A stretch of DNA of 64,000 bases from Astrothelium macrocarpum. Its lineage: Eukaryota > Ascomycota > Dothideomycetes > Trypetheliales > Trypetheliaceae. The stretch lies in the NCBI GenBank assembly GCA_021030915.1, contig JAGEMR010000124.1:21752-85751 (forward strand), given 5' to 3'. This document shows positions 22,543 to 34,350 of the stretch, in pieces. The stretch's first letter is position 1, and the number at the start of each line of letters is the position of its first letter. A program made the position numbers and the translations under genes. The notes under the pieces are model-generated. The model saw nothing but the letters and a program-made list of their open reading frames with translations, was not told the origin of the DNA and searched no databases.

Positions 22543-23276
22543 GTGAAACTCGTGGACCGCTGTTGTCGCGAGGGTTGAGGAGTGCGTAGATGGGGTATGA
22601 GATTCCATGCTAGCGTGAGCGTGATCTAACGGTCTGGGCGTCTGTATTTCATGTTGGAGATCTGTTCGGGAGGATCGTAGTACACTTTGTGCAAGTGAAG
22701 TTAAGCTTCCATTTCTGCTTTCATACTTTTGGTCTCGTATCCTCGCTCAGGGACCGGCGACAGCGGTGTCCGACCCATTCATCCTTCGCATCGACATCGA
22801 CCTGGCCTGGAGCGAGCAGCAGCAGCCGGAGGACGGCCTCGCGTCCTTGGCAGGCAGCCCACGACAGCGGTGTCTGGACCCGGCTGTCCTTTGAATCGAC
22901 GTCGGCCTGATCTGTGGCAAGCAGCAGCCGAAAGGTCGAATCAGTCTGGCTCAGGCTGAGGACATGCTTAGGCTCGCTCGGTCTAGCTCAGTATGTCGTG
23001 TTAACGTCTGATTCCGAAATTTCGAGTTTTGACACTTTCAGCGCTATGGCCCACCGTGGCGCTCTGTGCAATCCGTCTACGCCACCTTATCCCAGGATAT
23101 GGATGGTCCTAAGTCACCTCTTGTGGGAACCCAATGCACTGCAGGATCTGCAGAAGGAACAATTGCCTTTTGATCCCAGTCTTCGGGCCGTAACATACAC
23201 CAAGCGTGATTACCAAGATGTCTTTTTCTGTCAGCATTGGCATAACCATCTGGGCGCTGTGAATCGACTTGGGTTT
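22543..23276. other. Intergenic with imperfect tandem duplication
   Basis: Positions about 22756-22861 and 22862-22935 are an imperfect direct repeat. Each unit begins GACAGCGGTGTC, contains ATCGAC.TCG.CCTG, and ends in AGCAGCAGCCG. An open frame at about 23040-23285 has no recognisable domain and overlaps the antisense end of the glycosyltransferase gene. Confidence 0.5.
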
Positions 23277-24654
23277 TTAGGGTGAACCTACACGATAAAG
23301 TGTAACCAAAGTGTAAATGTTAAGCAATGGAGTTAGGGCATAAAGCAGGTAGACGGAGCAGACCTGATGCCACGGTGCGGAACTGTGGATAATATCGGAA
23401 TGATACCCTAGATTTGCAATGAATATATCTACAAGTTCGTAACATACTCTATTCAAAGAAAATTAGGTCCAGGATCGAGTAGCAAGCGCCACATTACTCA
23501 CAGGGCCGATAAGAACCACGATGATGTGGTTTTGTATAGGGCATAATAGCTGAATATTTGCAAAAACGGAGTGAACAATGCATCAACCACAACGAAGATT
23601 AAATACGGATGGCTTCTAGTAAGGACGTGAGCGGATTTCAATCAGACGATTTGAAGAAGAAGCTGGCACCCAACAAGGCTTACTGATAAAGCGTGGGTGA
23701 GCAAAATATGAGTCGTATGAACGACCTTTTCGCGTTACGACTCCATCTTACAAGTTGTAAGACGAAGTGATTAGACTTCTTTGCAATAGTCATGATCTCT
23801 GCTCGAGAGTCTGCCTGAATTTTCAGATGCCAACGCTTCTGTAGGAGCCAACGGGTGATGAAGGTATCATCACCAGAATCGAGCAGATATTTCCCACGCC
23901 ATCGATCGTCCGTGAACTGTACCAAAAAAGTTGGGTCCTTCAGGATGGAAGCACGGTATGCTGCAGTTCTTCCCGAGAGGCAAGTAACTGAATTGCCCAT
24001 GTAATTCGTACCCAAGATATCTTTATTTCGGCGATGCAGGCGATTAGCAGCTAGGAATTCCCACAATGTACCTTTCCCGGCCGGGGATGGAAAGATTCGC
24101 TGCATGGTGCCTACACCTCCAACTCGAGGATCCTCGAAGCCTGCTAAGATCCGTGGAACCAACCCCGAAGGCCAATACACATCATCGTCAGCAAGTATAG
24201 CAAAGCGGCCGATGGCATCTGTCAAACCACGGGCTATCTGTCTCCGCTTTCCCGGCTCGATCACCGTGAGGATGGAGATCCTACTTCGACACTGGGGTAG
24301 TAATTCTGAAGCTTCGGCGATACGGCGCTTTGCGTTTGTAAGCTGATGGACAGGAACTATTATCAGAATCTCCAAAGGCTCGTTCATAAGCAATGAGAGC
24401 AATGGATACGTCATTGACTCGTCAGCACGGATAGTAGGAACAATGACTGTAACGTCCTTAGATGCTGTGAAAGAAGGTTTGACAGGGACTGGAATGGGCT
24501 TCATCTTTTTAGGCAAGGATAGCTTAAAAATATTACGAATGAGTTTGTATGCTCTATTCGTAAGGCGTTAGACATAAGGTTTCTTCGGGCGATGGTTCCA
24601 AAAGGCTGATACGTACAGCCACATGGTAAGCGATAATGACGACAGCGACATCAT
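23277..24654 (-). CDS. Family 2 glycosyltransferase, membrane-bound (polysaccharide synthase type)
   Basis: Four exons: 24617-24654, 23684-24553, 23502-23615 and 23277-23448, phase-consistent, giving 397 aa. The short first exon (donor GTACGT) supplies an N-terminal hydrophobic start. Seen: the nucleotide-sugar strand DVTVIVPTIRADE, the metal-binding DDD at residues 135-137 (ADDDVYWP), the acceptor-side GDD at 240-242 (SGDDTFITRW) and the QxxRW motif (QLVRW, 279-283). Exons 3 and 4 add hydrophobic segments (YLIFVVVDALFTPFLQIF; VCSVYLLYALTPLLNIY) that relatives use to form the export channel. Family knowledge: processive GT-A enzymes similar to hyaluronan synthase and Cps1. The donor sugar and polymer are unknown. 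The C-terminus is shorter than in full-size relatives (about 450-500 aa). Confidence 0.8.
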
Positions 24655-26352
24655 GTTATCGGCCTTGCGAATTCAACGTCAAGATCCAGTCAGAATATTG
24701 ATCTAGGGTACTTGTCGATAAAGAGGAGAGAATTTGGTATTGAAGGGTGGTGTCCAACTCGTTTCTAAGCTTCAGTGCTTGCAGATGGGGCTGCAGTCAC
24801 TGACTGTGCCTCATCCAAGAAGCAAGGCAACCATTTTTACACGTCATACGCGGGTCCTTTCATGTGACTTCATTTCAGCCAGTGATTCGACAGTTACGCA
24901 AAAGCGGATCGAAAATCATTACTGCGGCCTCATGAAAAATCGGCGTGCTCTTATGTTTTAGATGTGGAAAGTCGAAGAGTCTTATCCGTCTCTGCCTACC
25001 ATTTTCGGACCAAAAAGCTATACCGAGATTGAAAGGAAATCCGTGTCATAACATAACGTTGCAATCCGACTCTTCTGACAATAGCATATTAGACTTCCAG
25101 AGCTTAGACTCACAATCTGTAACTCGCACCACTGTGTAAAGGTAATGGACATAGTGCCAATATTGAGTTTAAGCAAATCTTGCGGGCCAAATAGAACACT
25201 TATGAGTCGCCCATAATTGTGGAAATATTGTGAACCTCTGACCAATGAGTGATGGGAATTGAGACGAGCAGTAATTGTTGCGGAAATTAGGCTACCCAAG
25301 GTTTTCCTTCTAGTCGCCAAGGCTTACTCCAGAGACTTAGGTAGGTAGTCCTATCTCACCCTACTCCAAGATAAGATAAGACTAGCGCCGGTTCAAGAGA
25401 AGCTACGGCTGAGGCCATTTGAGTGTCCCTAGGTAAACACTCTTTAGTAGAACCTAGTCTCATCCTCCAGTCCTGACACTTTGACCTGGCGTTTGGAATT
25501 ATTACCTTGGTAACATTTATCTCCGCGGATTGATGATTTAATGCGGAATCGCGCTTGTCTTTGCACAGAATTAGGTTAGCCGTATCTTAGGCTGTTGAAG
25601 CTGTGTGTCCTTGGCTCAATTTCAGCTTTATTTCTGTTCAGGCTGCTCAGCGTCTGCTTCGGATGGTTAATCTTCAGCTCACCCGTGCTCGGATTACTTA
25701 GCCTCTTGGTTACTCGTGCTCAGTCCTATTTTCAAACCCTCCTATCTGTGAGATAGTGGAAGCTACCAGTTTCCGAATTCCGGGTCGCGAAAGCACCAAG
25801 ACGAATTTTGAACAGATATCTATACGGGTTGTGAAATGTTGCTTTTGTAATCACTTACAAGACACGGAAGTCACTCGGTGTCACTATGGTGGTCGAGCCA
25901 GAAACATGGAGGCTCAAGCGAAATGGGGAAGACCTAACTGACAGAATGTTGTTGATGGTAACAGCGTCTATGAATGCTTCATGCAATGAATGACCTCGCA
26001 ATCACCTCTCTACTTTTGCACTGACTATACTGCGCTCGTAAAGCTCCTTTAGCACAAAAGTTCATGATAGGGAGCATTTTTGAGATCAAGAAATCTTCAT
26101 AATGTCGTATGGAATTTTGACTTGTCATCACATTCGTATCGATCAACTAGAAAACGCTCCTCACTTTACGCTCCGTTCCGGCCGAGACAGCCTTCACTTT
26201 CCCCTTGTCAACACTTGGGTTTTCTGTTCGTCAGACCAGTGCCTTTTTGAGTTGTCAATCGATCTGTTCAATATCTGTCCTACAAGTACCTTGAAGACAC
26301 CGATCCATCCGCAAGTTCAGCTTAGAAAGGCATGTAACTCTTAGCTAAAATC
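24655..26352. other. Long intergenic stretch with repeat copy B
   Basis: About 1.7 kb without a convincing gene. It holds the second copy of the degenerate dispersed repeat (25127-25210) and scattered short open frames. Positions 25320-25700 are CT-rich and carry no domain. Confidence 0.45.
25127..25210 (+). repeat. Degenerate dispersed repeat, copy B
   Basis: It aligns with 2744-2828 over about 85 bp, sharing the uninterrupted AATAGAACACTTATGAGTC-type end. Confidence 0.6.
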
Positions 26353-29205
26353 TTAGATCCATGCCTCGGTTGGACGATCCGGAGGGTTGGCAAGACTTTT
26401 GTTCTGCGAAATAGTCGTATGCGCCGCAGAAGAAGCAACTGAATCTGGTCGCGAAGGACGATCTTGCGCTAGTGCAAGAAGAGAGTCAAAAGAGACATTA
26501 GAGAGCAAATCGGATGTCGAGTTCGACATTCGTTTTGGCTGGCCTTTGGATTGAATAGAGCTCATCCACGTAAGAGGCCATGTGCGATTTCGGCGGGAAC
26601 GTTGATCTTCATTGGGCGCAGACTTGGTACCAACTTCAACTTCCGTTGACACAGCTGTAGTTGGTCCAGTATTTGGAATAGGCGGAAGCGGACGCGCTGG
26701 AGGGGCCCCGGGAGGACCTCCAATTGTCAACGGCTTACGATTTTCCGCATGGTTTGACACATCTATGGGCTTACCAGAATCGGGCTTTCGAGGAGAATGC
26801 GGGTTCGTTTCTGTATTTCTGGGCTCCGGAGATCTTGCGGCCATGATGTCGATACTCTTACTATGCAACACTTGAGTTGTGGCTGGTGCCTGCTGTTGGC
26901 GAATCTTGTTGAGCCAACTCCCAGCTTCATTATTGACGGGTAACTTGGATTGAATTTGCATAGCGGATCGTAGATCCAGCGCCTTGGTTGACTTCTTTCG
27001 CTTAGGCCAGAGCCTTGGAGTATCCCACAGTATATGCTTTCCCTTTTCTGGAAGTGATGCAACTTTGATGGAAGGTTCTTTCACCACAGCAGTACGAGAG
27101 TTCACCTCGGACTCTTGCCATTGCTGCCTTGCATTCTTAGAATCTTCATTATCCTCCCTTATCACCGGTGGAAGAAACCTAAAAACTGGCTCCCGTTCAT
27201 TTGACTCACGAGGAACACGCTTATGATGTTTCAACCTACCATTATTTTCATGTTCGGTGTGCTCCCCCGCCTCTGAAGATGGTGGAGGGTTGAGGATTGG
27301 TTCTCGTTCGTTTGCACCACAAGATGTGGGCTCCTGTTGTTGCAGCCCTTCATTTTTGACTCCTTTGTCATGCTCTTCCGTTACTGGGGATGGGGGAAGC
27401 CTCAGGACTGGTTCCCGCTCGTTTGCTCCACGAGGTATGAGCTTTGGTTTACGATTCCGAGTCGGCGTCAGCTTTCCAGCGGGAAGTCTGGCAGCTATCT
27501 TGGCTCTTGTTACGACATCCAAATGGTTCTGTTGCCGATGGTAAGGAAAGTCCACTGATGCTTGCTCAGCCATTGGAGAGTCAACCATGTTGCCTGCCTC
27601 ATTTTCCGCAGTGACGATCATAGTCTCTAGCCTGGGTGTTTGGTCTGCTACAGGCTGAGCACCGTGATTTGCTTGTGGACCATCGTCTTGGTACAATTCT
27701 GTGAGCAGAGCTTCATAAGCATCTGCGTCCGTTTCTCTATTATCCGACCGACATATGCGTACAAGAATCTGTAGACTTTCCGAAGATCCTTCAATATCGT
27801 TAAGTCTCCGGTACGTCTTCAGTGCCTTTCGAGCATGTGAATGTGCTTCAACATATTCATGACTCTTTAAGAGGACTTCTGCTAGCATGAGAACGTCCGC
27901 TACTAGAGAGCCATCATTTTTGGAACGAAACCGATTCTTGATTGCCATTTTCTTCATAAGCATAGCTCGAGCATCCGGCCATTGCGAGTCTTCACAATAA
28001 ATACTAACAAGCAAATCGAGAGCATCAATTTCTAAACGTCGGTTCTTGATCGATTCTTCATTGTGTCCGTCCAAGTCGATACTTGATAGTCGAGATAAGC
28101 AGCTCCGTAAATGACGTTCAGCTCTTGATCTCTGGTCTTGGGCTTTGGTGCCAGCTAAGAGAAGTTTACGAGCTTTCCGCAAAAGCGTAGCTGTTATGTC
28201 GGCCTCTAGATCATCATCTGAATCGAGATAATCTTTTGGGTCGTTTTTGAGCGCTGAAACGCCCGCCATAGACCTGCCCTCCTGCGATGAGCCGCCTTGC
28301 CCGCTTTCACACGCAGGGGTTCTTGACTCGACAAAACGCCGAAGCATAACATTTGACCTCGTAGAAAAGCCTCCAGATTCGGAATCGTCGGCAGTCGCAC
28401 TCGCTTCCGCACTGGATGGCGCTGAAGAGACCACAGTGTCTGCTGAACGGACGCATTCTCTCAGAATGCACATTGCGACCATCTGGCTTTCGTCGTTGTA
28501 TTGACTGTCTCTATTGCTTTCCTTGGGTCCTTGGCTCGCAATCAAGCTATGGAGTGCTTCGATCCGTCGATTCAAGATGCTCGCAACTCGGTGGACTTCT
28601 TCGTGAAGATCTTTCACGCTCGGGAGAATCATATCCGTCGATTGCTTCTGAGATACTTGGGTCCACCTGTGAGGAAGAAATTAGTATGAGGAACTCTTCG
28701 GCTCTTTGTAGCAATAAACTTCGGATCTGCGATCAAAACTGAAAAGCACTAGAAGAAGTTCTACTCACAGCACTACTGTTTGAAGAGACAGTTGTAGAGT
28801 ATCGCGATATGACTGAACGTGTTGGCGGAATAAATCAAGTCTATCAGCTGCAAATTGGAGTCGAAGCTGTTTTCTGGTTGCATCCAAAATCTTAGTCGTC
28901 TTATTGATTTCCCCCAAACAATCGTGCAGTTGTGCAAGAGTTTCTTGGCCATTTTGCAATGCTTTTGAGATGTTTCGCCAATGGTCGCCAATATGACCGG
29001 TATCTGGTCCCATTTTGATACCTTTAAATGTGTTCTCCATAGTGGTCAAAACGACTGTGAGAGCTCCAACATCTTGTGACAAACCTTTCAATTTCTCATT
29101 GACGATGGAAACACTATCTCCGAATGCTTTGAGCTCAACAGCAATATTGCATGTTGTCTTTAATAGACCACCAGCGGCAGTTGTGATCGAGACTGGATCA
29201 ATCAT
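26353..29205 (-). CDS. Helo-like N-terminal domain protein with TPR-like region and no NTPase domain
   Basis: Two exons, 28769-29205 and 26353-28666, joined by a 102-nt GTGAGT...CAG intron; 916 aa. Residues 1-150 (MIDPVSITTAAGGLLKTTCN ... LKGLSQDVGAL ... LRLQFAADRLDL) fit the fungal Helo-like N-terminal domain, which usually sits at the head of NLRs and can drive membrane-directed cell death. Residues of about 290-480 are paired amphipathic helices resembling TPRs (LDLLVSIYCEDSQWPDARAML; EYVEAHSHARKALKTYRRL). The rest is disordered, Pro-rich and basic, with three to four copies of a roughly 40-residue unit containing (A/S)NEREPv. No Walker motifs are present. It may signal to or regulate NLR partners such as the one at 13.7-17.8 kb, which is inference only. 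Confidence 0.8.
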
Positions 29206-31492
29206 CTTGAGCTATGAGGATCTAGAAGCACAAGGGGCTGTAATATGAGGCTTTCACTGGACTCATAGGATTGGGGCAAGAGAATCTTATGTCAAAGTTA
29301 TTATGGAAAGAGGCGGGGAGGTCACCATAGAGATTACTAGAACTCAGTTTTACTGGGGCCAAAATCGAAGACAAGATAAAGAAAAGTAGTAAGTCGAGAG
29401 AGACTCGAGGCTCGCTCGAAGATATTGAAAAGTCCGAAGCCAAGAACAGGCCTCGTCGGGCATCAGCGGGAGGAGACTACCTTATCAATTTACTTATCGC
29501 TAAGTCATTGGCAAGGCATACTTGCTTCGCGGGATGGCGGCACCAATATCAAGAGATCATGGCTCGGGGAAGCTCTTCCCCACTCCATTTCATATCTTGA
29601 CGGTTCGACTGGAGGGTTGAAAAACTTGCACAGAACCCAGTCGTGTTCATTTTTGGTCGAGGAGTACGCCTAGGCAGAAACAGGCGGGTCGGGCGAAGCC
29701 ATTGCCTTGCCAATCTTCGAACTTCATTGGGCTCCCTTCTACCGGATAATGTCATCGAGTCCCGCTCTAGAAAATGGTGGCTTTGTTCGATAAAACACTG
29801 CATAAGGTCCTCGTATGATTATTAAATATGACTTGCATTTTATTGATCACGGGGAAGGCGATACAGTATGTAGGGCGGTGGAGGATGTGTGATGATGCTG
29901 CTGAGCCTCGCTGTAATACACGTGCATCCATACTCATAGGCTAGTTTTGAGGGATTTTCCTATCTTTAACTGTCCTATGGTTAGCTTCGATTCCACTCAT
30001 CAAGCAGATTTGGAGAATGAAACATCCAAAACTAACCGAGATTCATCGAAATTACCTGATGCTTGCAAGACGGTGTATTTTGCCTTTCGCCTTGACAGAA
30101 AGCGCTCTTGAATCAACCTTCCTTGAAAACCCTATGATTACGCGGAAGGAAGTTAAAGTAGATTGAACCGAGAGGAGTCGAGCAATCAAGCAGCCTTGGA
30201 AGATATGCAAATTGTCATAGAATCCTTTGGAAGAGGTTCCGGGTATTGCGTGGGGTTTAGAGCTAGAGCACTGGTCATAACTCTGGCGAAGAAGAACTTT
30301 ATCATGGCGCTCGAACTTGAGTTCACCTCTTACTCCATGAGCGAGCTTTGGTAGACCACTCTTCGATGATCCTTATAGAACGCCCGCAACCCTCTGAATT
30401 GAGGCCTATCTAGCTCTTGCGGCACAGAGAGGATGATGTGCCTTTCTTTTTGCAAGACACTGTGAGTCTGGAGATATCACTTAAAATCACGCTCAGAGCA
30501 GAGCTATGCTACAGCCTTTTTGAACATGTAGCCGCACTCGGTCAGGAAAGAACATAGATATAAAAGACATATAAGGTGTTGGGTTTATGCAGAAGCTGAC
30601 GCTAAATATTGTATCGTTTTCAGTCTGATAGCTGCTTAAATTACTAGGTTTGTTTTAGCTGAGTCAATTTGGTTGGCCTAATCCATATCAATCTTAAAGA
30701 ACATAGAATATTTTCAAAAAGGATTTTAAACGGGACATTATCAATAGAATTCAAGATGACGCTTCGCCTCTTTAAAGATACTTTTTATTCGGAAAGGCGC
30801 TACCGTAATGTTAAAATTTGGCGCGATCAAAATTTATTTAAAAGTATTTCCGCAGACGCTGGACAACCCAACAAGAGGCCAAACTAAGATTGAGCTGAGT
30901 GAAACACCACCGAATAAGCCCGGACTGCGGCTAGACTAATTGGATTCCAGGAACGGCGCGAGCCCGGTGTAGAAATACCTAAGATTGCATTATTAAAATC
31001 ATCACATCATAAGCCAGTACTAAGTTTAATCTATTAACCGATGGTAGCACGTCAGTTCTCATATCCGTATGATGCGGATAGAAGAAAGCCCCGCCATAAT
31101 ACGACTCATGGCCACGATTTTGACCTACCTTCGCTCAAAATAGAGCAATCATAGTCTTTTTTTTTTCCATTAACAAGCGTGAAGTTGTCGAGCTACAACA
31201 CTCAATTCCGCTTTATCGATAACATTCACCGTCGTCAACCCCTGGAGACAAAGGTGGGCCTCCTATGTTTATAGTTGAACGACAGATAAAGGGTCAGCCA
31301 AAGGTGGATCGCCAAGCTCAACATCATGCTATCATCTAAGTATGGAGACGCAAATGATGCTGGAAAGGTCTTAAAGATCAAGGAACCTACGCTTAGCAAA
31401 TTATTAAAAACTATGTCGTGGTGTCCTCTTTCAAACCACATGTTTTATAAATTAAAGAATATTTGAACGAAATGAATTGTGTGTGATTCTTG
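29206..31492. other. Long intergenic stretch
   Basis: About 2.3 kb without a supported gene. The first 300 bases are the likely promoter of the Helo-like gene. Later sequence has short open frames only and an AT-rich zone around 30600-30860. No terminal repeats or target duplications were found. Confidence 0.4.
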
Positions 31493-33209
31493 CTAGGACC
31501 GACGACGCCAAGCACGTATATCATCACATAAAAGCAGAAACGATATAAATGCTCCGCATGTAGCTGTGAAGATGTAATATATCCTGTTGTACGTAGTATC
31601 CGGAGGTATTTTCAGGCCCTGTGTCTCGTTGGAATTAAAAGAGACCTGATCCACCGCAAGAACTTCTCGAGTTTCGACAATAGTGCCCGTGGAAAGTGGC
31701 GCGAATCGTTCGTTGTAAGTCATGTTCTTTTGGGACAAGTTGACGCTCCAAGAGCGTTTCCCGAGATGCGCAAGTGACTCAGGACGTGGGAAAGGTGGCA
31801 TAATTGAGTTTTGTGCTTCTTCACAAGCCGTGGTTTTCATGTTGTGAGCCTCCTAAAGGTTAGTAAACGTGAATACTTCTTGAGTAGCAGCTGCCTTTGC
31901 TTACTTCTTCTTGAGGACACACTGCCCAGACCCACGTGGCGTAATTTCCATAGTCTGAGTTGAGCTTACTTGCTCTCCCCAGCTCTAAACTCTGTTTGGT
32001 CAAATCTAGACCTATCGAGTTATAATGCCAGCTCATCAAGGCCGGCACGAGTAGGTTGGTGAGGGCCAAAAGGATGGTTGCAATTTTCCATTTCCAGGTC
32101 CTTTGGTCAAAGAATTGTTTTATGACCTCCGCGATCTTCCCAAAGGGCTTTTTCGAACTTTCATCCATTAATGACCCGTTACCGCGTGCAGCGGCTTCAT
32201 CATCGAGTAGATGCATGGAGAGCCCAGTTGTATTGCTCCCACATCGCCCCTCACCGTCTATAATACCTTCAACCTCAGCTGCGTCAATGGAGTGCACACT
32301 TGCACCACGTGTAGATAATGCTTCACTATGCGCACCAGCTTCGTCGTCGCCGGACAAAGAGGAGGGGTTTTTGTTATCGCGCTCCAATTTCGTTTTGGCT
32401 GGAGGAGCGGCCAAATTTTGTACGTGTGAAGGTGGTCCATTGGCAATTACATGAGTCTTATTTTTACGCGGAGAAGGGAGAGTGCCGGCTCGAATTTGAC
32501 GTGGCCTGTTGCCATTTATACTATACTTGTCCTTCGGCGGCAGCGAAGATCGAATGATAGCGGCAGTGCTTCCTGTACTTGCGTCTTTGGACGCGACAGC
32601 ACCTGGTACGGTCTCTTCTTGGCTTAAATTAGATGAGGCTATCCTTGCGTCGCTTTTAGGGGTTTGTTCGCCACTTGTACTAAGAAGATCTCCATGCGAT
32701 AAGGGAGTGAGAAGGCTTGAGATACGACTGTCTCCTGTGGTGTCTGCTGGTCGAAGGGAGGTGCAATCTGCGAGTTTTGGAGGTCCGTCGCCGCGAGTAC
32801 TGACTTTCATTTTATTCGACAAGAAGATTAAACCCCCCTCACCATTTCCCTCGTTCGTATTATCGTTGTCTCTCAATGAGGAAGAAACATTGCGTATCGA
32901 ATTGATGAAGCTAGCGTCCATAGTCGACAGGGTTGCTTCGTTTCCATTTCTTCCTATTGGGTTGTTGCTTGCAATAGCTTCGTCTTTGACATTGGCCTTC
33001 GATGTGATCTCAGCTGATAAGGTGGTTTCATTACCTGCTGTGGGTTCAGCTTTTGGGGCAGCTTTGACTTTGACTCTTCCTCGGGTTCCAGCCTTGCTTC
33101 CGCCAGCCTCGCCATCATGAGGATTAGATGAGAGCCTGCTCAAGGCATCGCCGTACACATCCTTCGGGTCGATGTGCTTGAGTTCCATTTCCGAAGCGTT
33201 GGTAGACAT
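31493..33209 (-). CDS. Fungal two-pass membrane protein with long disordered N-terminus
   Basis: Two exons, 31905-33209 and 31493-31852; the 52-nt intron starts GTAAGC, carries a TACTAAC branch site and ends TTTAG. 554 aa. Residues 1-370 are low-complexity, rich in Ser, Asp, Lys and Gly, and predicted disordered and cytosolic. A membrane helix at about residues 385-405 (IATILLALTNLLVPALMSW) is followed by a roughly 120-residue loop with N-glycosylation sequons (NLS, NMT, NET). A second helix lies near the C-terminus (YYIFTATCGAFISFLLL), with RAWRRRS at the end. I do not recognise a family. The architecture is common among lineage-specific proteins near fungal HET/NLR genes. Confidence 0.7.
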
Positions 33210-34350
33210 CTCTGTCAGACACCTCTCTTGTGCCCACTTTAAGTAGTTATAAAGTGTAATGTTCGCCCTTCATATCGCAAAGAGAGAGGTCCACATGGGT
33301 GCCCAGGGCCCACAGGTTGCGCTAAGTTCTTTATGTTCAAACGAAACCAAGCTAATCCAAAGAAAGCCTGCCCCTGACCTGCCTCGTTTTGTCTTTAGGC
33401 TCTCCTACCTTGGCTCGTGCATATATCCTTCAATATTGGAGATTCTATTAGACTATGAGAATTGGTCCGTCCTGGACGTCTGGATTCTGGAGCCTATGAA
33501 GTCACATGCATTGATCGACGCACGGTATGTCGCCCTATCTAAGCCTGACGTCAGATACAGTATTTTCGATGTCATAGGACAAGATTTCTTTGGGAGTGCG
33601 TGCTTACCTTAGGTACAATTCCACCCCATGTCACACTAGCCATCGGTAATACCTTCACCTTTTGGTGGTTAATGGTTGTGTCATGGAACCGTCACAGACG
33701 GAAACCCTACTTTGATGTTCATGCCCAATTTTTACAGCCGAACCTTGACAGCCGCTCACAGATACCCTACACTGTATCCTCACATGACCGCGCCTTCACA
33801 AAATCTTATTCCTAATGATTTCGGGAACAGAATCCGACTTTGCACGCGATTGTAGTACAAGTGGTACACTAGATTCACAATCGCCGAAGAGTAGCTCGCC
33901 GATGTCAATGTGATTGTTGAAAAAGTCACCCGACGGTATCAAAAGACCGAACGAAAAGAGAACCGTCTTTGTGTGTGATGCTACTGTATCCGGGGCTTCC
34001 TTGATTGGCTTCACCGCTTTGTGGCGCACCAGGATTGCTGTGCCGGCGTCGACCTCAAGATTCACACCCTCAATCGTCAATGTCAGAGAATACTTCTCCT
34101 ATGAAAACATTGCCATCGAATGATTGGACAAGATATCTTGGTTTGCCATGTAAGCGAAGTATTGTAGTCATTTGGAATTTGAATCTGCTACACATGTTCG
34201 CTAGCACAAATGTATGTGGTCAAGAAGCAACAATAAACATTTCCCATTGGACATTATTTCATGGTATACCCAATGCGAAAGACCACCAAACTCCCCCATG
34301 TCAGTCACTCTAATGCCAACAATCCCAAAATTGGATAGGAACAAGGCTTC
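33210..34350. other. Intergenic, GH43 3' flank to membrane-protein promoter
   Basis: There is no confident gene. A weak minus-strand candidate at 33796-34080 is listed separately. Other open frames are short and overlap one another. Confidence 0.4.
33796..34080 (-). CDS. Possible small gene or exon, unknown
   Basis: The 94 codons read as alternating strands (KYSLTLTIEGVNLEVDAG ... TKTVLFSFGLLIPSGDFF), more protein-like than its surroundings. A TTTTCATAG just upstream could be a splice acceptor, with a short first exon starting near 34150. No family is recognised, and no partner exon can be proven. Confidence 0.25.
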   Translation of the reverse strand: MTIEGVNLEVDAGTAILVRHKAVKPIKEAPDTVASHTKTVLFSFGLLIPSGDFFNNHIDIGELLFGDCESSVPLVLQSRAKSDSVPEIIRNKIL

